Assembly (NCBI RefSeq): GCF_013778505.1
Contig: NZ_JAAOWU010000004.1
Span: 372,001-436,000 of the forward strand
Direction of reading: 5' to 3'
DNA length: 64,000 nt
Source: Pseudomonas sivasensis
GTDB lineage: Bacteria; Pseudomonadota; Gammaproteobacteria; Pseudomonadales; Pseudomonadaceae
Under the pieces are notes generated by a model. It did no database searches and was not told where the DNA came from. It saw only the letters and a list, made by a program, of their open reading frames with translations. Positions 21,393 through 29,009 of the stretch are shown here, one piece after another (the stretch's first letter is position 1; the number at the start of each line of letters is the position of its first letter). The position numbers and the translations under genes were made by a program.

Positions 21393-21608
21393 ATGAGAAG
21401 ACTTAAGCGTGATCCGTTGGAAAGAGCTTTTTTACGCGGATATCAATATGGCGTTCATGGCAAATCCCGTGAGCTTTGCCCATTTACTCTACCGTCGGTA
21501 CGCCAAGCCTGGATCAACGGCTGGCGAGAAGGACGAGGCGACAACTGGGACGGTATGACTGGCACTGCGGGAATCCACAGACTCAACGAACTTCACGCCG
21601 TCGGCTAA
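21393..21608 (+). CDS. rmf: Ribosome modulation factor RMF
   Basis: RMF converts 70S ribosomes into inactive 100S dimers in stationary phase. The 71-residue basic protein has the family pattern MRRLKRDPLERAFLRGYQ, then GKSRELCPF and WINGWREGRGDNWDG. It is a single gene with a strong terminator, next to pyrD as in other pseudomonads. Confidence 0.96.
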   Translation: MRRLKRDPLERAFLRGYQYGVHGKSRELCPFTLPSVRQAWINGWREGRGDNWDGMTGTAGIHRLNELHAVG

Positions 21609-21692
21609 TCAAGGGCACTTAATTCCGACACCACCACGAATAGATGACGACTTAACCACGCACGCCCTCTCAAGGCGGCGGGCTTCGGCCCA

Positions 21693-21719
21693 GGGGCTCC
21701 TTTTAAGGAGCCCTTTTTA
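21693..21719 (+). terminator. Intrinsic terminator of rmf
   Basis: A 9-bp stem GGGCTCCTT/AAGGAGCCC (21694-21702 and 21705-21713) with a 2-base nominal loop is followed by TTTTT. It lies between rmf and the convergent pyrD. Confidence 0.92.
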
Positions 21720-21731
21720 TTGGGCGATCCT

Positions 21732-22751
21732 TCAACGCAATGCTGCTATCGCATCCACCGATTGACGAATAAGCGCCGGGCCTTTGTAGATAAACCCGGA
21801 GTACAACTGCACCAGGCTCGCGCCGGCGGCGATCTTCTCGGCAGCGTGCTTGCCTTCGGTGATACCGCCCACTGCAATGATCGGCAAACGCCCGGCCAAC
21901 TCAGCAGCCAACACCTTGACGATATGGGTGCTCTTGTCCCGCACCGGCGCACCTGACAGGCCACCGGCTTCGTCGCCATGGGCCAACCCTTCGACGCCGA
22001 CACGGCTGAGGGTGGTGTTGGTAGCGATCACTGCGTCCATACCCGAATCCACCAGGGCTTGGGCTACCAGCACGGTTTCCTCGTCACTCATGTCCGGGGC
22101 GATCTTGATGGCCAGCGGCACGCGCTTGCCATGGCGCACTGCCAAATCTTCCTGGCGCTGGCGCAGGGCTTCGAGCAACTGCTTGAGGGAGTCACCGAAC
22201 TGCAGGCTGCGCAAGCCCGGTGTGTTCGGCGAGCTGACGTTGACGGTGACATAGCTGGCGTGGGCGTAGACCTTGTCCAAGCAGATCAGGTAGTCGTCCA
22301 CCGCTCGCTCAACCGGTGTATCAAAGTTCTTGCCGATATTGATGCCGAGGATGCCCTTGTACTTCGCAGCCTCAACCCGCGACAGCAGGTGATCGACGCC
22401 GAGGTTGTTGAAACCCATGCGGTTGATGATCGCCTCGGCTTCAGGCAGGCGGAAGATCCGCGGCTTGGGGTTACCGGGCTGCGGCCGTGGCGTCACGGTG
22501 CCGATCTCGACAAAACCGAAACCCAGTTGCGCGAAGCCATCGATGGCCGCGCCGTTCTTGTCCAGGCCAGCGGCCAGTCCGACCGGGTTGGGGAAGTCGA
22601 GCCCCATCACTGATACCGGCATTTTTGCGGGTGCCTTGCACACCAGGCCGTTGAGCCCCAGGCGGCCACCGGCGCCGATCAGGTCCAGGGACAGATCGTG
22701 GGAGGTTTCCGGGGAGAGTTTGAACAACAGCTGGCGGGCCAGGGTATACAT
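21732..22751 (-). CDS. pyrD: Dihydroorotate dehydrogenase (quinone), class 2
   Basis: PyrD oxidises dihydroorotate to orotate in pyrimidine synthesis, with electrons going to quinone. The 339-residue length and N-terminal membrane-associating helices ([19 protein letters not shown]) mark the class 2 enzyme. FMN and substrate motifs include [43 protein letters not shown] with the catalytic Ser, and ATNTTLSR. It is preceded on the same strand, 86 bases upstream, by the IagB-like gene. Confidence 0.96.
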   Translation of the reverse strand: MYTLARQLLFKLSPETSHDLSLDLIGAGGRLGLNGLVCKAPAKMPVSVMGLDFPNPVGLAAGLDKNGAAIDGFAQLGFGFVEIGTVTPRPQPGNPKPRIFRLPEAEAIINRMGFNNLGVDHLLSRVEAAKYKGILGINIGKNFDTPVERAVDDYLICLDKVYAHASYVTVNVSSPNTPGLRSLQFGDSLKQLLEALRQRQEDLAVRHGKRVPLAIKIAPDMSDEETVLVAQALVDSGMDAVIATNTTLSRVGVEGLAHGDEAGGLSGAPVRDKSTHIVKVLAAELAGRLPIIAVGGITEGKHAAEKIAAGASLVQLYSGFIYKGPALIRQSVDAIAALR

Positions 22752-22837
22752 GGGCGGGCTAGACTCGGATGGCGGCGAAAGGTGGCGGCGATTATAGCCG
22801 GGGTGACGGGGTGCACGCGAGGCGTGCTACCCAAACA

Positions 22838-23299
22838 TCAATAGCGCTGCTGTACGAGCAACTCATAGCGTGCCCAGATTTTCTCTGCATAGCGCATGCG
22901 CAATGCGTCGCGCTGAGGGCCTGAGCCGGCGCCAACATTGTAGGAACCTACCGCCGTCCAGTTGTAGCCAAAGCGCTGAATGAAATCGGCCAGTATGGAA
23001 GCGCCTACTTCCACTGAGAGGCACGGCTCACTCAACAGCCGCTCCTCGGTAATGCCCAGCTTGAGCAAGCGGGGCAAATGGATACTGTTGATCTGCATCA
23101 GGCCGATGTCACGCGTACCATTTTGGTTTGCGTGGTTGATCGCATCTGCACGAAACCCCGACTCCACGGCAGCGATAGCCTGCAGCAATTCAGGCTCGAT
23201 ACCGTAGCGACTGGCGGTTTCCTCCCAGCAGTAGGCAAACGCCTGGTTTGCGCTGATCAATAGGCCGAGCAACAGCAGCCTGCGCCACAGCTTAGCCAC
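22838..23299 (-). CDS. IagB/IpgF-like lytic transglycosylase (type III secretion-associated)
   Basis: A periplasmic SLT-family enzyme that opens peptidoglycan for a secretion apparatus. I choose the GTG at 23299 (153 residues), which overlaps the upstream regulator stop by 8 bases and begins a signal peptide VAKLWRRLLLLGLLISANQA. An ATG-led extension to 23368 is possible. The mature part reads AYCWEETASRYGIEPELLQ, with catalytic Glu in AIAAVESGF, then DIGLMQINSIHLPRL, EPCLSVEVGASIL and GSYNVGAG. The pattern follows Salmonella IagB closely, including the Cys pair. In SPI-1 iagB directly follows hilA, as here. Confidence 0.85.
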   Translation of the reverse strand: MAKLWRRLLLLGLLISANQAFAYCWEETASRYGIEPELLQAIAAVESGFRADAINHANQNGTRDIGLMQINSIHLPRLLKLGITEERLLSEPCLSVEVGASILADFIQRFGYNWTAVGSYNVGAGSGPQRDALRMRYAEKIWARYELLVQQRY

Positions 23300-23750
23300 G
23301 CCTGAGCTGGCCACAGGCCGAACACAGGTGCTGCGCGGCATCCGTATGCCCGGCCCCATGCCGCTCAACGTTCACCGGACAGGTGAAGCGATACCCACGA
23401 CCGTAGATGGTCTTGATAAAACCCTTGTCGGCTCCAAGATGCTTGCGCAGCGAGTAAATGCAACGGGTCAGTGACTCCTCCGCGACCTCCCCTTGTGGCC
23501 AGGCCAGTTCAAGCAAATGATCCTTGGTCATCAGGACACCGCCAGAGGCAAGCAGCAACCGCAAAACATGCAGCTCCTTGGGCGGCAACTGAACATCGCT
23601 GACTTTACCGCTTAGACGACCATCGCCATGCAGTATCCACTGGGAGAAATACAGGGAAGTCGCAGTCAACCCATCATTCACGACGGCCATATCCACCTCG
23701 GCATCCGACTCATTCCTTATTTCCAGTACTGGCTCTTGTGCCCACGTCAT
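23292..23750 (-). CDS. HilA-like winged-helix transcriptional regulator (DNA-binding domain only)
   Basis: The ATG at 23750 gives 152 residues (MTWAQEPVLEIRNE). The site AAGGCGG lies 12 bases upstream, so the start is uncertain; the frame stays open to 24110 but that part overlaps the SctQ fragment. Residues about 45-130 form an OmpR/ToxR-type winged helix: LPPKELHVLRLLLASGG, EESLTRCIYSLRKHLG, IKTIYGRGYRFTCPV. The EESLTRCIY-LR segment is nearly that of Salmonella HilA. HilA is about 550 residues with a large TPR-like C-terminal part, and none is present here. The end is a Cys/His-containing tail. It probably represents a truncated SPI-1 activator whose targets may be gone. Confidence 0.8.
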   Translation of the reverse strand: MTWAQEPVLEIRNESDAEVDMAVVNDGLTATSLYFSQWILHGDGRLSGKVSDVQLPPKELHVLRLLLASGGVLMTKDHLLELAWPQGEVAEESLTRCIYSLRKHLGADKGFIKTIYGRGYRFTCPVNVERHGAGHTDAAQHLCSACGQLRRG

Positions 23751-23832
23751 GACTATAAAAAACCGCCTTGCAGCCCACGCTAGGAAAAAACCCATACAGC
23801 CGCCGCTTTTCAGCATCACCCTGTAAGACCGT

Positions 23833-24057
23833 TCATTTACAACTGTCAGATGCCCCTTTTCGATAGACCTCGTGCAATTCAATCCCCAGGCGATCCTCCA
23901 ACTGCACCAACTCCCCCAACGCCAATAGCCGGCCGTTAACCCGAACCTCCACGCAGTGGTTGATTCCAGGCGCCAATGGCAGCACCTTCCCAGGCGCAAA
24001 GGCTGAAAGGCGCCTGAAACTGACCAGTTGTTCCTGTAGAAGAATTTCCATATGCAC
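23833..24057 (-). pseudogene. sctQ: SctQ (SpaO-like) C-terminal fragment, single SpoA domain
   Basis: A 74-residue frame starting at GTG 24057 (AAGGTG seven bases upstream) or ATG 24051. It reads as the C-terminal SpoA domain of the type III secretion sorting-platform protein SctQ/SpaO: LAPGINHCVEVRVNGRLLA, then GELVQLEDRLGIELHEVY. Full SpaO is about 300 residues with two SpoA domains, and the N-terminal three quarters is missing. SctQ proteins also make a short C-terminal product from an internal start, so a lone domain could be folded and functional. With most of the apparatus absent I treat it as a gene remnant. Confidence 0.75.
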
Positions 24058-24072
24058 GGGTTAGCACCTTTT

Positions 24073-25521
24073 TCACGGAGAGATATCGCGACCCGGGTGC
24101 ACAAACGCACGTTGCACTCGTTCGTATTGCGCCGCAGTCAACGGCGGCGCACCAACGCCTGCCGGTAAGGCCTTCTCGCTACCCACGGCCCGGGACTGAA
24201 TCACAAACAGACGAACCTTGGCCGAGCCATTTGATACGGCGTTTCGTCCCTGCTCATTGGCCTCACGGCTAAACGGCCCCAACCACAGGCGCTTGCCCTG
24301 CGGCACTTGCACCACGCTACTGATACTCACCCGCCCGACCGCGCTCGGTTTGCCGCGCCGACCGGCCTGGCTCATCTGGCGACCATCCTCAACGTGGAGA
24401 AGCATCTCGATCTGATTCGCTTCGGCAAAACGCGGCAACACGCTGACTTGGGAGCCGTAATGCACAGGCTTCCAATCAGCATGATCCTGTCCGGGAGCGG
24501 GCAGATAGAAGGTGTGGTTATCCTGAAATACCGCTGGCACGTTCTCTTGGGTGAGAATCACCGGTAACGTCATCACTTTCGCTCGCCGCCGATGCTCCAG
24601 CGTGGCGATTTGCGCCATCAAGCGGTTATCGTCAATCGGTTCCAGGATTCGCGTGGCCTGACCCTTCGCCTCCTTATCCCAGGCAGGCTCCAGTTTTTTC
24701 AGGTCGTCACGCTCCACGTCCACCATCCAGAGCGAGACTTCGACAGACCGCTTGGGTGTGTCCAACTCGGCGATCAATCGCTCGATGAAACCCAATTGCT
24801 CAGGTTCGCCCTTGATCAGCAGGCTGTTGGTATCCAAATAGGGGATCACCACCAGACTCTTGTCGGCCAGTGGTCCGTCCTCCTCAGACGCCAGCAGGGT
24901 GTCGATCAGCGACGCGATCCCCGGCACCGTGACCTTTTCCGGGCCCATGGAGTACACCCGGTCAGCAACATGGGTGTTGAGTACCTGGACGACAGCAAAC
25001 GCCTGGGTACCCACGCGCAAATCAGCACGTTCAAGGTCCATCAATTGGGCCAGTTGCAACACCTGATCGACATAATTAGGCGGACCCGACACGGAGAATG
25101 TCCGAGCTCCGCTGATCCTAAGGGGGTAGCGCGTTTCATCAATCCCCGAGCGGCGCATGAGGGCACGAAACCTGTCGACGGATATATGCAACAACGTCAC
25201 GGTCGAGCTTTTTGCTTCGCTGACGTCATAGAGGTAGAGCGCCTGCCCATCGCTGTACCAGATCAAGCCGTATTGCAATGCAAGCGTCTCCAGGGCGTGT
25301 TGAGGTGTATCGAGGTCAATGACTTCACTGATGCGTGTGCGCGCCACTTCACTGCTCACGACAATGGGCAGGCCCATAGGCACGGACAAGGCAGTAAAGA
25401 CGGTATGCAGGCTCTCGTCCTGCGCCTGATAGGTTTCGCCATGGGCATCGGCACCTCCCAGCATCAGCGCGGCAAGCAGTAGCCAGAGGCAGGGAGTCGT
25501 TAAGGGGAAGTCAGCGTACAC
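24073..25521 (-). CDS. sctC: InvG-like type III secretion secretin (SctC), atypical
   Basis: The GTG at 25521, with AGGAAA eight bases upstream, gives 482 residues with a signal peptide (segment TTPCLWLLLAALMLGGADAH). Longer in-frame starts up to 25647 would bury it. N-terminal ring domains follow (FTALSVPMGLPIVVSSEV; LLHISVDRFRALMRRSGID; NSLLIKGEPEQLGFIERLI), then the secretin domain start VEVSLWMVDVERDDLKKL and VILTQENVPAVFQDNHTFY, nearly as in Salmonella InvG. The typical inner-gate signature (IP-x-LG-x-IP-x-x-G-x-LF) is absent between VPQGKRLWLGPFSREANEQ and KVRLFVIQSR, and the lip region looks short. The frame is intact, but pore function is doubtful. Confidence 0.82.
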   Translation of the reverse strand: MYADFPLTTPCLWLLLAALMLGGADAHGETYQAQDESLHTVFTALSVPMGLPIVVSSEVARTRISEVIDLDTPQHALETLALQYGLIWYSDGQALYLYDVSEAKSSTVTLLHISVDRFRALMRRSGIDETRYPLRISGARTFSVSGPPNYVDQVLQLAQLMDLERADLRVGTQAFAVVQVLNTHVADRVYSMGPEKVTVPGIASLIDTLLASEEDGPLADKSLVVIPYLDTNSLLIKGEPEQLGFIERLIAELDTPKRSVEVSLWMVDVERDDLKKLEPAWDKEAKGQATRILEPIDDNRLMAQIATLEHRRRAKVMTLPVILTQENVPAVFQDNHTFYLPAPGQDHADWKPVHYGSQVSVLPRFAEANQIEMLLHVEDGRQMSQAGRRGKPSAVGRVSISSVVQVPQGKRLWLGPFSREANEQGRNAVSNGSAKVRLFVIQSRAVGSEKALPAGVGAPPLTAAQYERVQRAFVHPGRDISP

Positions 25522-25770
25522 CGTAGGTTTCCTGGGCGGCCTGGCAGTGAGAGGCGGCCATACTGAGAGGCCGTCCATTTTCAATCTTGATGGAAAGGTG
25601 ACGGCCGACAGCGCTTCCAGGCCCGTGGCATGTGCCTTGCTTTGCACTCGGTATCAGAGCGCACTCCAACGGCGGAGCGAGCTTACGGACAAAGGCGTCG
25701 TTACCCGCAATGGCCTTGCATCGCCATCTGAGGGAACGGCGCTTTTTTTTGAAAGAAAAGGTAGGTGTTG

Positions 25771-26994
25771 ATGAACGATTCGGTTGGCAGCAGCCCGACA
25801 AGAGACCCGCTGGCCTGGGTCAACGGCAGTGATGCTCCGGAAAAGAGCAGCCTCGACCTTGGCTTCATGGCTTTGAGCGACTGCGCCTCCTTGGTGGTGG
25901 CGGCAACCCAGGGCTTCGCTCAACCTTATGGCCTGACGCTAAACCTCAAGCGCCAATCCTCGTGGGCCAACCTGCGGGACAAACTGGTCAGCGGTGAACT
26001 GGACGCCGCCCACAGCCTGTACGGGTTGATCTATGCCGTTCACCTGGGCATCGGCGGCGTCGCACCCACCGACATGGCCGTGCTGATGGGATTGAACCAG
26101 AACGGTCAAAGCATCAACCTGTCCCACGCCCTGCAACGACAAGGGGTGGTCACTCCTGAGGCATTGGATCGTCACGTGCACCAAAGCCGAACAAAACTGA
26201 CCTTCGCCCAGACCTTTCCCACAGGTACCCACGCCATGTGGTTGTACTACTGGCTCGCAAGTCAGGGCATTCATCCGTTACAGGATGTGGACAGCGTCGT
26301 GGTACCGCCCCCGCAAATGGTTGCGCACCTGCAAGCTGGTCGGATTGATGGCTTTTGCGTCGGAGAACCCTGGAGTGCCAGCGCAGTCGCGCAAAACCAG
26401 GGCTTTACACTGGCAACCACCCAAGCGATCTGGCCGAACCATCCAGAAAAGGTGCTCGGCTGCACACAGGCCTTCGTCGACCAATACCCCAACACCGCCC
26501 GCGTATTGGTCATGGCTATCCTCGAAGCCAGCCGCTTTATTGAAGAAAGTATCGAAAACCGGCGTTCCACCGCGCAGTTGCTCAGCGGCCGCGAGTACCT
26601 TGACGCGCCTCTCGACTGCATCGAACCCCGCCTGCTGGGCATTTATAACGATGGCCTGGGCAACCACTGGCAGGATCCCCATGCCCTGCGCTTTTTCGCC
26701 GATGGCGAAGTGAACCTGCCATATCTCTGCGATGGCATGTGGTTCATGACCCAGTTTCGACGCTGGGGCCTGCTGCGCGAAGACCCTGATTACCTGGGCG
26801 TTGCGCGCCAGGTCCAGCAACTGACGCTTTATCGCCAGGCGGCAGACGCGCTGGGCATCAATGCGCAACGCCAGGACATGCGCAGCAGCCAACTGATCGA
26901 CGGCAAGGTGTGGGACGGCTCGGACCCCGTCGGCTACGCCCGCAGTTTCCGATTGCATGCCATCGCCGACCACGCCAACCGCCAAGCCTTGCGC
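25771..26994 (+). CDS. nasS: Nitrate/nitrite sensor protein NasS
   Basis: NasS is a cytoplasmic relative of the NrtA/CmpA solute-binding proteins. It holds NasT inactive until nitrate or nitrite binds. The ATG at 25771 (MNDSVGSSPTRDP) gives about 407 residues with no signal peptide, as expected. A GTG two codons upstream is less likely. Family segments include LDLGFMALSDCASLVVAA, SWANLRDKLVSGELDAAH, PTDMAVLMGLNQNGQSINLS and IDGFCVGEPWSA. The nasT gene follows after about 13 bases. The stop codon occupies the last bases up to 26997. Confidence 0.92.
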
Positions 26995-27010
26995 TGACAG
27001 GAGCACTTCT

Positions 27011-27586
27011 ATGCTGCGAATCCTGTTGATCAATGACACCCCGCGCAAGGTCGGGCGCCTGCGTACGGCGCTGATCGAAGCTGGCTTCGAGGTAATCGAT
27101 GAGTCCGGCCTGACCATCGACTTGCCGGCACGCGTCGAAACAGTGCGCCCGGATGTGATTCTGATCGATACCGAGTCACCGGGCCGCGATGTGATGGAGC
27201 AAGTGGTGCTCGTCACCCGCGACCAGCCCCGGCCTATCGTGATGTTTACCGACGAGCACGACCCGAACGTGATGCGCCAGGCCATCAAGTCCGGTGTCAG
27301 TGCCTATATCGTCGAGGGCATCCAGGCCCAGCGCCTGCAACCGATCCTCGACGTGGCCATGGCCCGCTTTGAAAGCGACCAAGCCTTGCGCGCCCAGCTT
27401 CAGGCGCGGGACCAGCAGTTGGCCGAGCGCAAGCGCATCGAACTGGCCAAGGGCATGCTGATGAAAATGAAGGCCTGTAATGAGGAAGAGGCCTACACAC
27501 TGATGCGCCGCCAAGCCATGAGCCGCCAACAGAAACTGATCCAAGTGGCAGAGCAAATCATCGCCATGAGTGAACTGCTCGGCTGA
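27011..27586 (+). CDS. nasT: ANTAR-domain antitermination regulator NasT
   Basis: NasT is a response-regulator-like protein that binds nascent RNA and prevents termination upstream of nitrate assimilation genes. The 191 residues comprise a receiver-like domain (MLRILLINDTPRKVGRLR, VILIDTESPGRDV) and a C-terminal ANTAR three-helix RNA-binding domain (RIELAKGMLMKMKACNEEEA, TLMRRQAMSRQQKLIQVAEQ). A fitting RNA target lies just downstream at 27619-27700, before nasA. Confidence 0.95.
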   Translation: MLRILLINDTPRKVGRLRTALIEAGFEVIDESGLTIDLPARVETVRPDVILIDTESPGRDVMEQVVLVTRDQPRPIVMFTDEHDPNVMRQAIKSGVSAYIVEGIQAQRLQPILDVAMARFESDQALRAQLQARDQQLAERKRIELAKGMLMKMKACNEEEAYTLMRRQAMSRQQKLIQVAEQIIAMSELLG

Positions 27587-27588
27587 TG

Positions 27589-27604
27589 TGGCGCGGGACT
27601 TGCT
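27589..27604 (+). promoter_or_regulatory. Sigma-54 promoter of nasA
   Basis: TGGCGCGGGACTTGCT matches the RpoN consensus TGGCAC-N5-TTGCW, with GG at -24 and GC at -12 correctly spaced. Transcription would start near 27614-27616, immediately before the first leader hairpin, in line with NtrC/RpoN control of nitrogen assimilation. Confidence 0.85.
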
Positions 27605-27618
27605 AAACAATCATCACA

Positions 27619-27700
27619 GGTAACCAACGGCGGTTGCCCCTCCACGACAAAGACGTCGCACATCCGGTTTGCCCTCGCGAACCCGATGGCGGCTTTTTTT
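27619..27700 (+). promoter_or_regulatory. NasT/ANTAR antitermination leader with overlapping intrinsic terminator
   Basis: Hairpin 1 is GGTAACC/GGTTGCC (27619-27625, 27632-27638) with hexaloop AACGGC. Hairpin 2 is CGAC/GTCG (27645-27648, 27655-27658) with hexaloop AAAGAC. Both loops have A at position 1 and G at position 4, the ANTAR-target rule. A terminator stem of about 16 bp runs 27655-27693 (GTCGC, CATC and GGTTTGC pairing with GCGAACC, GATG and GCGGC), followed by T7 at 27694-27700. Its 5' arm reuses the 3' arm of hairpin 2, so the two folds exclude each other. NasT binding should favour read-through into nasA. Confidence 0.9.
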
Positions 27701-27797
27701 CGTTTTGGCCCCAGCAGCACGGGGCCGGTGGGGCGGCCTCAGCCGGCTGCTCCATCACTAGGCCTTCTTACAAGACTCCCAACCGTTGAGGTGCGTG

Positions 27798-29009
27798 ATG
27801 AAATCAAGCTTCTGGAAATCCGGGCACACCCCGACCCTGTTTGCCGCGTTCCTGTATTTCGATCTGAGCTTCATGGTCTGGTATTTGTTGGGCCCGCTGG
27901 CGGTACAGATTTCCGCCGACTTGCACCTGACCACTCAACAACGCGGCTTGATGGTGGCGACACCGATCCTTGCGGGCGCTGTGTTGCGCTTCCTGATGGG
28001 CATGCTGGCGGACAAGCTATCCCCAAAGACAGCCGGGCTGATTGGCCAGGTGATTGTGATTGTCGCGTTGTTCGGCGCCTGGAAACTGGGGGTTCACAGC
28101 TACGAACAAGCCTTGTTGCTAGGGCTGTTCCTCGGTATGGCCGGCGCATCCTTTGCAGTGGCGTTGCCGTTGGCGTCCCAGTGGTATCCAGCCGAACACC
28201 AGGGCAAGGCCATGGGCATCGCCGGCGCCGGTAATTCGGGCACAGTGTTCGCTGCATTGTTGGCCCCGGTACTGGCGGCGGCCTTTGGCTGGAGCAACGT
28301 GTTCGGCTTCGCACTGATTCCGCTGATCCTGACCCTGATCGTGTTCGCCTGGCTCGCGAAAAATGCGCCTGAACGCCCTAAAGCCAAGTCCGTGGCTGAT
28401 TACTTCAAGGCTCTGGGCGACCGCGACAGTTGGTGGTTCATGTTTTTCTACAGCGTGACCTTCGGTGGCTTTATCGGCCTGGCCAGCGCCCTGCCCGGCT
28501 ATTTCAACGATCAATACGGCCTGAGCCCCATGACCGCCGGCTACTACACCGCCGCCTGCGTGTTCGGTGGCAGCCTGATGCGCCCACTGGGCGGCGCCTT
28601 GGCCGACCGTTTCGGCGGGATCCGCACACTGCTCGGCATGTACAGCGTCGCAGCAATTTGCATCGCGGCAGTCGGTTTCAACCTGCCCAGTTCCTACGCG
28701 GCGCTGGCGCTTTTCGTCTGCACCATGCTCGGTTTGGGCGCAGGCAATGGCGCTGTGTTCCAGCTGGTGCCACAGCGTTTTCGGCGTGAGATCGGCGTAA
28801 TGACCGGCCTGATTGGCATGGCCGGCGGCATCGGCGGTTTCGCCCTGGCGGCGGGCATGGGCGCGATCAAGCAGAGCACCGGAAGCTATCAATTGGCCTT
28901 GTGGTTGTTCGCGAGCCTGGGCGTATTGGCCTGGTTCGGTCTGCATGGCGTCAAGCGCCGCTGGAGAACTACTTGGGGTTCGGCCGCTGTGACCGCCGCG
29001 CGCGTCTGA
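27798..29009 (+). CDS. nasA: Nitrate transporter NasA (MFS, NNP family)
   Basis: A 403-residue, 12-helix major facilitator that imports nitrate or nitrite. The start is taken as ATG 27798 (MKSSFWKSGHTPTLFAAFLY). Nitrate/nitrite porter signatures are GNSGTVFAALLAPVLA in helix 5 and FGLGAGNGAVFQLVPQ-like GLGAGNGAVFQLVPQRF in helix 11. Its expression should depend on the NasT leader immediately upstream. The stop overlaps the next start as TGATG. Confidence 0.93.
   Translation: MKSSFWKSGHTPTLFAAFLYFDLSFMVWYLLGPLAVQISADLHLTTQQRGLMVATPILAGAVLRFLMGMLADKLSPKTAGLIGQVIVIVALFGAWKLGVHSYEQALLLGLFLGMAGASFAVALPLASQWYPAEHQGKAMGIAGAGNSGTVFAALLAPVLAAAFGWSNVFGFALIPLILTLIVFAWLAKNAPERPKAKSVADYFKALGDRDSWWFMFFYSVTFGGFIGLASALPGYFNDQYGLSPMTAGYYTAACVFGGSLMRPLGGALADRFGGIRTLLGMYSVAAICIAAVGFNLPSSYAALALFVCTMLGLGAGNGAVFQLVPQRFRREIGVMTGLIGMAGGIGGFALAAGMGAIKQSTGSYQLALWLFASLGVLAWFGLHGVKRRWRTTWGSAAVTAARV

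Noticed and set aside
23751-24110. N-terminal extension of the HilA-like frame up to 24110
   Set aside because: It overlaps the SctQ fragment in another frame and even the end of the secretin gene. Its translation is Trp/Arg/Cys-rich and unlike HilA, and no good ribosome-binding site precedes it.
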